Source of the DNA: Myotis daubentonii
Taxonomy: Eukaryota > Chordata > Mammalia > Chiroptera > Vespertilionidae
DNA length: 64,000 bases
NCBI RefSeq assembly: GCF_963259705.1
Contig: NC_081841.1
Coordinates: forward strand, 30,779,358 to 30,843,357
Direction: 5' to 3'
Shown: positions 35,797 through 46,876 of the stretch, piece by piece
Numbering within the stretch: the first letter of the stretch is position 1
How the letters are laid out: the number at the start of each line of letters is the position of its first letter
Notes under the pieces: model-generated
Database searches by the model: none
Told to the model about the DNA's origin: nothing
Seen by the model: the letters and a program-made list of their open reading frames with translations, nothing else
Program-made: the position numbers and the translations under genes

Positions 35797-36039
35797 CTGA
35801 TGGATAAAATATTAACTGGTATTGTAATTTGTATGCTACAATAACTAATCCATCAAATTCAATTTTCATAATTGAGAGTTTTAAACATTGAAATAAAGTT
35901 TTTTGGTTAGCAAGTCAGATATAAAATACATGAAAGGATAAAAAATGTGGTGTGTGTGTTATTTACCTTTCACATTTTGCTTACCTTTTTATTGATAGTT
36001 TATAGGAAAATCATTTACTAAATTCAAAACAAGCAATTA

Positions 36040-36273
36040 GCCCCAGCTGGTTTGGCTCAGTAGATAGAGCGTCGGCCTGTGGACTGAAGGGTCCCAGGTT
36101 TGATTTTGTTTAAGGGCACATGCCCAGGTTGCAGGCTTGATCCCTTGTAGGGGGCATGCAGGAGGCAGCCAATCAATGATTCTCTCTCATCATTGATATT
36201 TCTATCTCTCTCGCCCTCTCCCTTCCTCTCTGAAATCAATAAAAAATATTTAAAAAACAACAACAACAAAAAA
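36040..36273 (+). repeat. Ves SINE
   Basis: Head gccccagctggtttggctca; tail with an aacaacaac run. Confidence 0.87.
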
Positions 36274-36407
36274 CACAACGAGAAATTATCCAAAATACTA
36301 AACATGCCTATGATCTATTTATTGTGGAAAGTTGCCAGCCAAAGCAGTTATGTCTCAAAATGGTTGTATTGACAGAAATATTATAACTCAAAAACTATAA
36401 TCATTCC

Positions 36408-36637
36408 CCTGGCTGGTGTGGGTCAGTTGGTTGAGCATGGTCCCATACACCAAAAGGTCTCTGGTTCGATTCCTGGTCAAGGCACATGTCCATGTTGCTG
36501 GCTTGATCCCCAGTTGTGGGAGTGTAGGAGGCAGCCATCAATCAGTGTTTCTCTCTCACACTGATGTGTGTGTGTCTCTCTCTACCCCCTTCCCTTTCTC
36601 TCTCTCTCCCCCAAATCAATAAAAACATATTTTTTAA
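36408..36637 (+). repeat. Ves SINE
   Basis: B box ggttcgattcctggtc; a short (tg)n run in the body (36565-36576). Confidence 0.83.
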
Positions 36638-36776
36638 ATAGTAGAATCATTATTCGGTTGTGTTTTGGTTGAATTGCAATCTACCAACTGGGAAAGCTTT
36701 TATTGGATTTCTAGTTCTTTCTAGTTTTCCGATCTTCCTGTAAGATGCTCTGTCTTTTCATGCATATTTTCTTTAG

Positions 36777-36871
36777 ACTCCCAGGCAATCAGAGAATACG
36801 GTCATTATGCTGCTATTGATCCTGCTCAATACGGCAGTATCAAACCGCAGAATGAGGAACCTGAAATAAAG
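36777..36871 (+). other. Exon-like open stretch with acceptor and donor consensus
   Basis: A pyrimidine-rich acceptor (tgcatattttctttag) is followed by 95 bases that read, from the third base, SQAIREYGHYAAIDPAQYGS then IKPQNEEPEIK. The stretch ends AAG|gtgcaa. The frame stays open upstream to a TAG at 36722 and downstream to a TAG near 36929. Composition is unlike the flanking AT-rich or SINE DNA. I do not recognise the protein. It may be an orphan or pseudo-exon, an exon of an unknown transcript, or chance. Confidence 0.3.
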
Positions 36872-38401
36872 GTGCAAAACGGGCTGTCGCTGCATATTCT
36901 AGAGACTTTTTCGGAAGTATCTCACGTGTAGGGAGGTGTCTCACATGGGGCAGTCATCTCAGCTTGAATCTCAACTGGGTCTGTTGCTGGGAGTCAAGCA
37001 TGTCTGGGCACGTCTGGCAAACGGGTGAGTCAGGACAGAAGGAAACCTGCTGACATGCGGGCTGAGACTGCTTCCTAGAACAGAACTCATTTTAATGGAA
37101 GAGAGATTTAGACAGAGAAGCCCTATAAGAAAGACTTAGTCATTGGATGGGGAGTAATAAATACGGCGTGGGGTAGCTGTTACTCAAGTCTGTCGCCAAT
37201 CTGGGCCCATGAAAGCATGTCTGGGTCCCTAAGAGAAACAGAGCTCTGAGTAAAAGCATAAAGAGCCATTTCACTGGAAACTATGATATTAGGTGCAAGC
37301 AGTCTGCTTTGGGGTTCCCCTAAAAAAAGGTCAAACACCAGGATCTCCATTTCTTTAGCTGACACCATGGCTTTGGGTGTTTTGTTTGTATCACAGATCC
37401 TGACAGGAGCCTGCAGCACCTAGAGGAGCAGAGCAGAAGGGGCCACTGGGAGAGAGGAGTCTGTGAGCACATGAGAGGCCCCACCCCAGGGGCCAGAGAG
37501 CTGGAGGTGTCCTCACTAGGTTAGTAGGCTTGATAGGTAGAACCAGTGACGTAGAAATTACTGTTGCTATATCGGACCCATTAGTGCTGTAGTCAATGGG
37601 TCTGAATGCTATTCCTAATCAAATAGCTCTTATGCAACGGTGTGTTCTTGGGGGAATTTATAATTATTAATTACCAAGCAAGAAGGAGGGGACACTGGAC
37701 ACTGGTCCTCAATCTATGAGGGACCAGGTTTATTTTTGTTTTTTAAATTTCCAGTGGACTGATATTTTTGCAAAATACATAAAAGTTAGTTATCAGAATA
37801 ACCAAATAAACAGATGAAATAAAAAAGAGAAGCCCTGGGTTGGTTTTTTTTTATTATTAGGTTCAACAGTCATAAAATTACTCTATCAAGTTGTGGTAAA
37901 GTTTTCAATACTTCTGTAACTGCAGACTGGTAATGAACAGTTTGTGGATGGGACTGGTCTGTAGAACTCGTTTCCCGGTTTTATGAAGCTTCCACCTGAT
38001 GCCACCTGAAGGGACTCCATCACCTGGAGCTCCTGCCTCTAGTCACACATGTTAGTGAATGGGATAACGACACTGTGACACTGTGTCGTGTAGGAGAGTG
38101 CCCTTGTTCTAAATAGATGTGTGCAGAGTAATGATGTCTGCAACTAAACATAGAGGGAGAGAGGGAATGGGAGAGGGGGTAAAGGAAGGTGAGTAAGGGA
38201 AGAGGGGGAGGGGGAGAGAGGAGGAAAGAGACCAGAGAGAAAACAGAGGGACACAGCCTGCATATATTTGGCAAAATATTAGTAATTGATGTTATGCAGG
38301 TGTACAGGTGTTTATTATCCAGTTCTTTCTAATTATGAGATTTGTAGTTCAAAAAAACCCCCTCAAAACCAAAAAAACACTTTCTAAAAAAGAACAACAC
38401 A
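36872..38401. other. No gene recognised
   Basis: Follows the exon-like stretch. A purine-rich tract (agaggga/gggagag, about 38150-38250) is the only notable composition. Confidence 0.5.
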
Positions 38402-38558
38402 GCTCTAACCGGTTTGGCTCAGTGGATAGGTAAGGGTCCGGGGTTGGATTCAGGCGTGCAGGAGGCAGCCGATCAAGGATTCTCTCTCATCATTGATGTT
38501 TCTATCTCTCTCTCTCCCTCTCCCTGCCTCTCTGAAATCAATAAAGATATATTTAACA
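38402..38558 (+). repeat. Ves SINE with about 60-80 bases deleted
   Basis: The head passes from gtggatag directly to gtaagggtccggggttgg, then to ggcgtgcaggaggcagcc. Confidence 0.8.
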
Positions 38559-39146
38559 AACAAGGACAACAAAACTTTCCAGTGATAGGAAACACCCTTT
38601 TCTTCAAAAGCCCAGTTCCAAGATAGCTCATTTTACTCTTCAGTATATATATTGCAGCTCGAGCATTCATTTGTGGCTTTGATACCTGCCATTACCACAT
38701 GGCTAATCTCCATTAACTTTTCACTCTTTTCAGAATGTCTCCTATATATTTGATACCCTGATGACATAACTTTAATCATGTCACACCTTTAAAAAAATAT
38801 CTGTGTGTACCTGTTGTCTTTCAAAGTAGAATGTTTTATTCAAGATTTTCTGCAATCTAATCTTTAACTCTTGTTTTAGCTTTCTAGCTTTGCTTTCTCA
38901 TGTTAACACCATCATAAAAAAATTTTTATGCTTTCCCATGTTATTGCTTCACAGCTCTCGAAATTTCCCCTTAAAAAGAATTCCATTCTATACACTCTTC
39001 AAGATCAAGCTCAATTTAATTAAACTTAGATGTAGTTATATATCTTACTATACAAATTGTTCAAATCCTACATTGGCCATGAAGTTTTCCTTGATTAACT
39101 CAGCCAAACACTAGCCCTAATCTCCAGAGCTTAATCCAGTGTCTAA

Positions 39147-39360
39147 CAGGGGTGGGCAAACTTTTTGACTCGAGGGCCACAATGGGTTCTTAAACTGGAC
39201 CGGAGGGCTGGAACAAACGCATGGATGGAGTGTTTGTGTGAACTAATATAAATTCAAAGTAAACATCATTACATAAAAGGGTACGGTCTTTTTTTTCAAT
39301 GGTTTTATTCATTTCAAACGGGCCGGATCCGGCCCGCGGGCCGTAGTTTGCCCACAGCTG
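39147..39360 (+). mobile_element. 214-bp hAT-type miniature element
   Basis: It is nearly colinear with the element at 27283, including aactggaccggagggc and ggcccgcgggccgtagtttg. Its flanks no longer show a clear 8-bp duplication (gtgtctaa against gtagcact). Confidence 0.82.
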
Positions 39361-39474
39361 GTAGCACTTAGTACAGTATATACTTTCAACTTCTTTAATA
39401 GTTCTTTTTTTTTTTAAAGAATGTTTTTATTAATTTCTGAGAAAGGAAGGGAGAGAGGGAAAGATAGAAACCTC

Positions 39475-40526
39475 TTTTTTTTTTTAGACTTAAAAGAAGT
39501 TTATTAGTGAAAGGGGCTGTGGGGTGGTGGGCTGGATGCTAAGTCAGCTGCCCCACCTTGTCCTCCTGCTGCATCTGGGCGATCAGCTGCTGCCGCTCAG
39601 CTGCTTGGCGCATGCGCATCAAGACGAGGCTTTCGTAGTCCCTCTTGGACACCGAGCCCTGTGACCGGCCTGGGTGGCTGGGGCCGTCCCTCCAACCAGG
39701 AAATCTTCAGAGGATTATCAACCAGGCCCACTTCATTCTGGACAGCCAGCTCCGCAGCCTTGATGGTCGCAAACTCCACCACGGCGGTGCCTGCCTTCTT
39801 GCTGGAAAGTACCAGGTTGAGCACCTCCCCGTACTTTTGAAGAAGCTGCAGGAGGACGTCTCTGGAGTAGCCGCCTTTTGAACCGTCCTCCCTGCACTTC
39901 CATTTTAGCTTTAGCTTGGGAGTGCCTTTGCCTTCCGGGTTTTCTGCCTTTCCTCGCAACCTCTGCTCCCGTTCCTGGCGTATCTGCTCCTGCATCAGCC
40001 TCTGCTGTTTTTCCAGCTGCCCGGAGCCCTCTTCTCGCAGGTGTTGCATCTCCTGCTCCAGTGTCCTGGTGCTCCGCCTCTCCTCTTCCTCCTCCTCCCA
40101 CTCCTCCTCCTCCTCCTGGGCCTGGGCCTGGGCCTGCCGCTCCCGGGCCTCCAGGTCAAGCTTCATTTTCTTCCTTCCCTCATCTAGTTTCTGGGTCCTC
40201 TCTGCTGCCTGCTTCTTGGCTTTCCTGATCTTGTCATACTCGGCCCTAGCTGCAGCGTCAGTCAGTACCTCCAAGGCCTGAGAAAGCTGGTGGAAGAGTT
40301 CAGCTGCTCTGGGATTATCCGGATGTTTGTCCGGATGGCAGGAGCGGGCCTTCTGCCTATATGCCTTCTTCACCTCTTTGTCCGCCGCCTTCTCCTCAAT
40401 GCCTAGCAGCGCGTACAGGTCCATCTGTAAGAGCTCCTTGGCCACTGACATGGTTCCAACCCTGACTGGATTCGTACTACAACTCCCAAGAGTCTAAATG
40501 TGCCTGGGACTCTTCCCGAAGACTGT
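39475..40526 (-). pseudogene. DNAJC17: DNAJC17 processed retrocopy, nearly intact ORF
   Basis: An intronless copy of DNAJC17, a J-domain co-chaperone with an RNA-recognition motif that acts in pre-mRNA splicing. The open frame (start 40451, 284 codons) begins [20 protein letters not shown]. It has an N-terminal J domain (about residues 11-76) with the HPD motif intact ([10 protein letters not shown]), a charged coiled-coil stretch (about 80-170) with a Q/E-rich expansion, and an RRM (about 178-255). After WLEG a frameshift near 39680-39692 replaces the normal tail. The true tail ([16 protein letters not shown]) is readable in another frame down to a TAG at 39539-39541. An AATAAA (complement of 39500-39505) and a short poly(A) (39475-39485) complete the signs of retroposition. 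The copy splits an older Ves SINE. Whether it is expressed is unknown. Confidence 0.88.
40476..40491 (+). promoter_or_regulatory. ZNF143-type ACTACAACTCCCAAGA motif upstream of the DNAJC17 retrocopy
   Basis: This 16-base site lies 25 bases upstream of the retrocopy's start codon, in its 5' UTR. It fits the ACTACAA-TCCCA core-promoter element bound by ZNF143 in many CpG-island promoters. It was probably copied from the parent mRNA's 5' end, which suggests transcription began upstream of the motif in the parent. Function here is not shown. Confidence 0.45.
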
Positions 40527-40689
40527 CCAAAACATTAAGAGAGAACTATCCATCAGCTGCCTCCTGCACGCCTGCTACTGGGGATCAAGCCCACAACCTG
40601 GGCATGTGCCCTTACCTCCTGGTTCATGGGACAATGCTCAACCAACTGAGCCACACCAGCAGGGCTCTAATAGTTCTTAAATTATAATA

Positions 40690-41291
40690 TGTTGGGGTCC
40701 AACCCCAGCAGGTCCAGGGTTTCCCAAAGGTGTGGACAGAGTCGGCAAAGAAGAAATGACCCGGAGACAGCGTTCAGTTGATCAGCAGCCTAGCCAGGTT
40801 CTCCAGCCAGGTTCTGTCTTTATTCTCCAGTTACATCTGTATTTATACCAGTTGATTTTAATCCTATCCATTCTATTCCAAAGGTTAGGGCATTTGTTAT
40901 CTCCATTCCAAGGTCACTACTCTATTGTTCTGTTAAGCTACAAGGAAGTAACTGAAGGAGATTATCCTAAGTAAAGATTATGTAGCTTAAGCATGATTGT
41001 TCATAGTTAAAGTGATTAACTACCCGCCTGGCACTTAGTTAAGGGGTTTTACTGATTTATTCCCTTCCTTAGTCCTGTTAATCATTAACTCCAGGGAAAA
41101 ATCCCCACCTGGGGAAACGACCTTTCTTAGAGAGGTGACCATGGTTAAAACACATAGCACTAAGAAGGGGAGCAAACATATTAAGAACAGTATGCCATAT
41201 ACGCCAGGTCCCTTGAAACATATGCTGTGCATATGTTTCTTCCCTGCAGCAACTGTGTCAGGCAGCAAGTATGGACTGGCTTCCAGCAACA
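40690..41291 (-). mobile_element. Endogenous retrovirus solo LTR, family 2
   Basis: A 602-base block with ends tgttggggtcc and ccagcaaca. A reversed poly(A) signal lies near 40830 (tctttattct) and an R/U5-like stretch follows it. The flanks ataata/atacag agree at 4 of 6 bases. It looks like a class II (betaretrovirus-like) LTR; no viral coding adjoins it. Confidence 0.65.
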
Positions 41292-42321
41292 ATACAGGAT
41301 GATAATACATTACTTGTCTATCTCAAAGAAGGGCATGGAGGTTAAAATGTTTGAGGTTAGTATTTTGCATTGTACCCGTCTGAAGGTATCTGTCAACCAT
41401 AATGCCTCTTACTATTTATTATTTTTATTTTTGCTTTTCCTTGAGGCAACTTATGGAATATAAAAGCTGACCGAGGCCTAAGACAGTGGACATAATACTG
41501 GGATACTCAAGCTATTTGAAGACTTTCCAAGATGTGTGTGCATGAGCACGGAGAATCTGTTTTAAAGTAATCATTTCTTTGAGCCTTACTTCCTATCAGT
41601 AGCCATCCCCAAAACCGATCTGCCTGAAAATGTGCCCTGGGGTCAGGGTGACAGTACCCTGCTTTCCTGCCTCCCTTATTCCAATTGTCCCTCCCCTACT
41701 TTACAAATAATGGCATAATTGTTCCCAGCCCAAATCTTACTAAAGTGAAATACCCAGGGGGGATGCAAAACCTTCAAGACAATGAAAAAGAAACAATGGA
41801 CTGGAGAAACAGAAAGGGTTAACACATCCTTTTATAAGTTAGGTGGTTTTCAGTTGCTTATTTCAACAAAGCTGAAAGAGAACCTAATCAGAGTTGTCAG
41901 CTGATAGATCATGAAAAATATTTTCTCTTTGTTAGATCTTTATGTGATTTTTTTGGCATATAATTTGGAATGAGTTTCAATGAATGGCATTATTATAACA
42001 AAAGCCCATTCTCATCTACTTATTTATATGGACTAGTTTTCTCAATGCTTACGTTCATGGAATTGAAAACTTGGAATAGAATTAATGTTGAATTCATTCT
42101 CATTCTAGTAATACTCATCTACAGATAGAAAAAGCTGGTTGAAAAATAAAATGCATCCAATTCCATTTCTGTAAGATGCATTCCCAACAAAATTTTACTT
42201 TTATGTTTACTTATAAATATTTGCAATCTATTTGTTTTATCAGTTGAAATAATAAGACTTAGGGTTTTATGATCAGGGAATTTATAAACTACCCTTAAAT
42301 TTCAATTTATATACACATTTT
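41292..42321. other. Single-copy DNA upstream of AEBP2
   Basis: 1 kb of AT-rich sequence between an LTR and a SINE; nothing recognised. Confidence 0.5.
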
Positions 42322-42533
42322 AAAAAATATATATTTTATTGATTTTTTACAGAGAGGAAGGGAGAGAGATAGTCAGAAACATCGATGAGAGAGAAACATC
42401 GATCAGCTGCCTCCTGCACATCTCCCACTGGGGATGTGCCCACAACCCAGGCACATGCCCTTGACCGGAATCGAACTCGGGACCCTTCAGTCCGCAGGCC
42501 TACGCTCTATCCACTGAGCCAAACCGGTTTCAG
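42322..42533 (-). repeat. Young Ves SINE
   Basis: Flanked by tatatacacatttt on both sides. Confidence 0.92.
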
Positions 42534-43249
42534 CTATATACACATTTTTATTAAAAGGAAATATAAGATGATAAGAGTTCAAATACAAAATTTATTATGG
42601 TAAAACTCTGGAGAGGATGTGGAATGCAAACATCAATTCCAGAAGATAAAGGATGAAACCTGTTCAAGTATAAGAGACTATTTTAAAAAGTAGGTATTAG
42701 TTCAGGTTAATAAATCTCTATGGTTTTTAAAGTTCACTCGCTATATGTGAAAAAGTGTGACAGTTACGAGCTATTTGTAACAAGCGGGGAGAAATGTAGA
42801 TGTCCCTTTGAACAAAATCGTTCCCAAGGGCTCGCGAGCCAAAAAGTTTGAGGATCCTGAACAGCCAAGATGTCCTTGCTCTGAGACTGACTGAACTCTT
42901 CCTGGAGGGACGCGAACGCAGGTTGGAGTGAAACCTGTGGCTCTGCGTGGGCGCTTGTGGATTTAGTCCCTTGCATTGTATTATTTCTTGCTGTTCGTTT
43001 GAAATCGCCCCTCCTCGGAAGACTGTAAGCTCTCGGAAGACCAAGGGCTTGCTCGATTTCTGGGCTCAGTGCCTGTGCCCTGGGGACACTCCCCACACCC
43101 CCGCGCAAGGAATGACTCTGTCGTGAGAACTCGGAGGGCTGTTCCATCCCCGCTGGCGCTCGGGTCTCTGTGCGGCGCGTCCCGCCCGCGGCGAGGCCAG
43201 GCCCGCGAAGGCGTGGGAAGGCCCGCGGGAAACTCAGCGCTCGGCGGCC

Positions 43250-43420
43250 GGGAGGGGCGGGGCGGGGGCCGGGCGGGGGCCGGTTTGGGGCGGGGGAGCG
43301 GGGGCGCGGGCGCGGAACCGGGCGGGGGAGGTGCCGCCGCGCAGGCGCGCCGCCGTCTCCGCGTGCGCGCTGTCCCCGCGCGGGCGCCGTAGCGCGTGTG
43401 CAGGCTGACGCAGCCCGAGG
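43250..43420 (+). promoter_or_regulatory. TATA-less AEBP2 core promoter region
   Basis: Within the CpG island there are repeated GC boxes (ggggcgggg-type, about 43254-43300), an exact NRF1-type palindrome GCGCAGGCGC at 43339-43348, a second NRF1-like GCGTGCGCGC at 43361-43370, and a CRE half-site TGACG near 43406. No TATA box is visible. The transcription start cannot be placed by reading; it is probably between about 43300 and 43450. Confidence 0.55.
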
Positions 43421-43533
43421 GCCCTCCTCTTGCTCCGCAGCGGCGTCGGTGGAGTTTTGGGCGTTAAGGGAGGGGGCGCGGGAGCCGAGCCGCGAGAGGG
43501 AGGCGGCGGGGAGGAGGAGGAGCAGGCGCCGCC

Positions 43534-44204
43534 ATGGCCGCCGCGCTCACCGACATGGCCGACCTAGAGGAGCTCTCCCGCCTGAGCCCTCTGCCCCCCG
43601 GCAGCCCCGGCTCGGCGGCGCGGGGCCGGGCGGAGCCCCCCGAGGAGGACGAGGACGAGGAGGAGGAGGAAGAGGAGGCGGAGGCCGAGGCGGTGGCGGC
43701 GCTGCTGCTGAACGGCGGCGCCGGGGGCGGCGGCGGCGGCGGCGTGGGGGGCGGCGAGGCGGAGACGATGTCGGAGCCGAGCCCCGAGAGCGCCAGCCAG
43801 GCCGGGGAGGACGAGGACGAGGACGACGAGGAGGACGAGGAGGAGGAGGACGAGGGCAGCAGCAGCGGCGGCGGCGAGGAGGAGAGCAGCGCCGAGAGCC
43901 TGGTGGGCAGCAGCGGCGGGAGCAGCGGCGACGAGACGCGCTCGCTGAGCCCGGGCGCCGCCAGCAGCAGCAGCGGCGATGGGGACGGCAAGGAGGGCCT
44001 GGAGGAGCCCAAGGGACCGCGGGGCGGCCAGGGCGGCGGCGGGGGCGGCAGCGCCAGCAGCAGCAGCAGCGTCGTCTCCAGCGGCGGCGACGAGGGCTAC
44101 GGGACCGGGGGCGGCGGCAGCAGCGCGACCTCCGGGGGCCGGCGCGGCAGTTTGGAGATGTCGTCGGACGGGGAACCCCTGAGCCGCATGGACTCGGAGG
44201 ACAG
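43534..44204 (+). CDS. AEBP2: AEBP2 coding exon 1 (N-terminal low-complexity region)
   Basis: This exon encodes the N-terminal 223 residues plus two bases of a split serine codon of AE-binding protein 2, a nuclear accessory subunit of Polycomb repressive complex 2 that helps the complex engage chromatin. The protein opens MAAALTDMADLEELSRLSPL, which I recognise as AEBP2. It is followed by acidic runs (about residues 37-52 and 92-107), glycine runs (63-74, 167-172) and serine-rich tracts (109-147, 173-183), all typical of this disordered N-terminus. The start is in strong Kozak context (gccgccATGG), has no upstream ATG in the 130 bases before it, and is preceded by an in-frame TAA at 43465-43467. 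The exon ends at a consensus donor (ACAG|GTGAGT). The C2H2 zinc fingers that define the family come from exons beyond the window. Identity is from recalled family sequence and the matching exon 2 join. Confidence 0.95.
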
Positions 44205-44245
44205 GTGAGTGCCCGGCGGCGTCTCCTGGTCCCCCTGCCCCTCTA

Positions 44246-44281
44246 CCCTCCCTCCCTCCCTCCCTCCCTCCCTCCCTCCTC
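44246..44281. repeat. (CCCT)n microsatellite in the start of AEBP2 intron 1
   Basis: Nine near-perfect CCCT units 40 bases after the donor site, inside the CpG island. Confidence 0.9.
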
Positions 44282-44581
44282 CCGCGCTCCCGGGCCGGGG
44301 GGACTTTTTGGCCGCGATGCCCCCCGTTCCCCGAGCCCGGGGCCCCTCCCCCAGGCGCCCCCCTCGGAAACCTCCGGGCCGCCCCGCCCCTCTGGCCGCG
44401 GATAGCGGCTCCCAACTCTCAGACCCTGTCCCCCCGCGCTGCCCGGCGCCCCGCACGGCCCCTCGGACGGCCCCGACGCGGAAGCCGTCCCCCAAGCAGG
44501 CCCGGTCCGCGGTGGGAGCTGCAGCGGCCCCGGGGCGCACGCCCGGCCCACGAGGTTAGCGTCCGCCGCGAGCGCGAACAC

Positions 44582-46645
44582 TTGTCAGAACTGCAATTGA
44601 CAAGTGCTTTCCAACATGGCTGGTCTCGCTCGGATTGCACAGAACTTCCTTGTTCGGGGAGGAGACCCCCAGCTGCCCCTCTTCTTCACTTAAAAAAAAA
44701 AAAAAAAAAAGGAAAAGAACAAGAAAAGGCTGTTCTTTTTTCTGTTTAACCGCTGCTTCCAAAACGCCTCCCGGGTAGTCGTTAACGTGGTCTCCAAAGG
44801 GATGTAGATAACTTCTGTGCGTCCCGCGAACAAATCCGGGAGAAAGTTGAAAGCGAATCCATCGTTGTAGCCAAGAAAGATGAATTTATGGCTTTTGCAA
44901 TAACTTGGCGGGAGCAGAGAGAGTTGGAGTGGGAACGAAAGACACTCGCGAAGGGACCTGCATAATGGTAGGCGGTGTAGTATCTTGTGTAGTGAGTGAG
45001 GCTTCGTGGTCGTAGGCGGCAGGGTTGGCAGCCCTGTGTTGGAGAGCGCTGAAGGAATTAGCATTCTTCTAAAGTTCGTGGGGAGTAGCGTGGGGACTGG
45101 CCAGAAATGCGCTTCCTTTTTTTCGGGACATTGAAATGACTGCCATTATTATGTTTCGATTGTTGCTGTTACTTTTGGGCTCTTTGGAAAACTTCCTATT
45201 TTAAGTAATTGGTTCTTAATGTACTTTTCAACAACAGCACTCCCTCATTCATGCTGTACTGCTTCTAAAGTATATTAGCACTTGTTTTGACCATCTGCTA
45301 ATGTTTAGATGAGCAGTCGATTTTTAAATCATCTCTATTCACTTGGATTTAAAGGTTTTAAGTATTCTAAAGTTCTAGGGATAACGATGGTTAACTGAGA
45401 AAAATTTATGTAATAAGGAATACAAGGCCCTAAGTATTTTGGAAATACAGTATTAGAATCTGTTTGACACTTAAATATCTAGTTAAGACACCTTGGCTGG
45501 GGTAAAACAGACTGTACAAACCTTAGAAAAATTGTACTGAACTTATATAGGCATGGCGGGAAGGAGAATGTCTTCAAGAGAATTAAAATTGACGTGAACT
45601 GCACAATGAAGAATGTGTTATTTATCATTTTATTACAACCTCCTTCGTTGGTACCCAGAGATACTTGAAAGTTGGTAGTTTCCACAGTTCTTCTATTTAG
45701 TTATGGACACACACTTGTTTAGCACTGCACAGTTTAAACGTTGCAGTCATTTCATTCACAATTTGGTGCAAACTAGATATTATTTTGACTTCTATTTAAC
45801 AGATGAAGAAGCAAGTTGAGTGTCTTCCTAAAAACAGTAAGTATAGAACGGTAGTGGTGAAGCTGAACAAAGGTTCTTAAGTCCCTTGCTATTTCCACTT
45901 CACAAGAGTAAGAATAATTCACCTTAAATAACAAGCTGTATGTGTCAGTTTTTATTGTTTGTTTGAGTTAATATCTTGTCCACTGCATCCTTTTATTAGG
46001 GGACAATGAATTATTGGTCAAGTAAAATTTCAGAAAGTGGAGTTTTGGCTTCATTTTATATTTATTGGATATTTATTTGAGTATCTACTTTATACATCAT
46101 ACTTCAGAGTAAGGAGTAAGATAATTGGTGCCACAAGTCCAAATAAGGTTAAAACTTGATAACTAAGCATACTTGCTTTTCTTAATGCTTAAGCATTAGA
46201 GACTACAAAATATTGTAGTCATTTTACCATTTCAAGGTAGTAGATTTATCACTTGTATGAAAAAGCCTTCCATTACTAGTGAAACTGGTTGTGGTCTTGA
46301 TAATCTTAATTCTGAAATGCCCCCTGTTGCCATTGAGTTAAAGAACTATTTTAAATTTGGAAAGGATTCATAATTCTTATAAACTGTCCTGCAGATTACA
46401 CTAATCTGTGTGGATTTTATAGATTGATTTCATGGTAGGAAGTCTTTATTTTTGTAACTGATGAAAAGATATTGTGGTTTTAAAGTGCTTTTAAAAAACT
46501 TGAGGCAATCCTATCACAACGATTTCATCATTAGAATTTACTGTTTTTCTTAGGATGCTTGTTCATTTTTTTCTAACACTTTGAAATTAGGTAGTATCTT
46601 TGAATTTAGCATACTTTAGAATTGGTAAAAATATCTTAAATATTT
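44582..46645. other. AEBP2 intron 1, single-copy part
   Basis: Falls from the CpG island to AT-rich DNA; an A18 run at about 44694-44711 and one faint MIR. Confidence 0.6.
45735..45900 (+). repeat. MIR fragment
   Basis: tatttaacagatgaagaagc and aagctgaacaaaggttctt are degraded MIR words. Confidence 0.4.
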
Positions 46646-46876
46646 TTTTTTTTTTTTTTTTTTTAAATATATTTTATTGATTTTTTACAGAGAGGAAGGG
46701 AGAGAAATAGAGAGTTAGAAACATCGATGAGAGAGAAACATCGATCAGCTGTCTCCTGCACATCTCCTACTAGGGATGTGCCCACAACCAAGGTACATGC
46801 CCTTGACCGGAATCGAACCTGGGACCCTTCAGTCCACAGGCCGACGCTCTATCCACTGAGCCAAACCGGTTTCGGC
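46646..46876 (-). repeat. Young Ves SINE in AEBP2 intron 1
   Basis: Flanked by atcttaaatattttt on both sides; poly(T) of about 22 bases. Confidence 0.93.

Larger units (their letters stand above)
39404..40665 (-). repeat. Ves SINE split by the DNAJC17 retrocopy
   Basis: The tail half (39404-39470) and head half (about 40527-40665) lie on either side of the retrocopy. The SINE's own flanks are ttaatagttct and tctaatagttct. Confidence 0.83.
43130..44580. promoter_or_regulatory. CpG island spanning the AEBP2 promoter and exon 1
   Basis: Dense CpG and very high G+C run from about 43130 to 44580, against AT-rich DNA on both sides (for example 42100-42320 and 45100 onward). The island covers the presumed transcription start, the 5' UTR, all of exon 1 and the first 370 bases of intron 1. 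Its limits are judged by eye. Confidence 0.85.

Noticed and set aside
42727..43147. Overlapping minus frames of 105 and 127 codons upstream of AEBP2
   Set aside because: No recognisable family and two overlapping frames of equal quality; a divergent non-coding promoter transcript is possible but no gene is supported.
43170..44405. A 411-codon + strand open frame overlapping AEBP2 exon 1
   Set aside because: Very high G+C removes stop codons in all frames. The product is almost entirely R, G, P and A with no domain, while the AEBP2 frame is supported by family identity and splicing.
43564..44415. Long antisense frames across AEBP2 exon 1 (182-283 codons)
   Set aside because: Mirror image of the acidic, glycine and serine codon runs; low-complexity L/A/S translations only.
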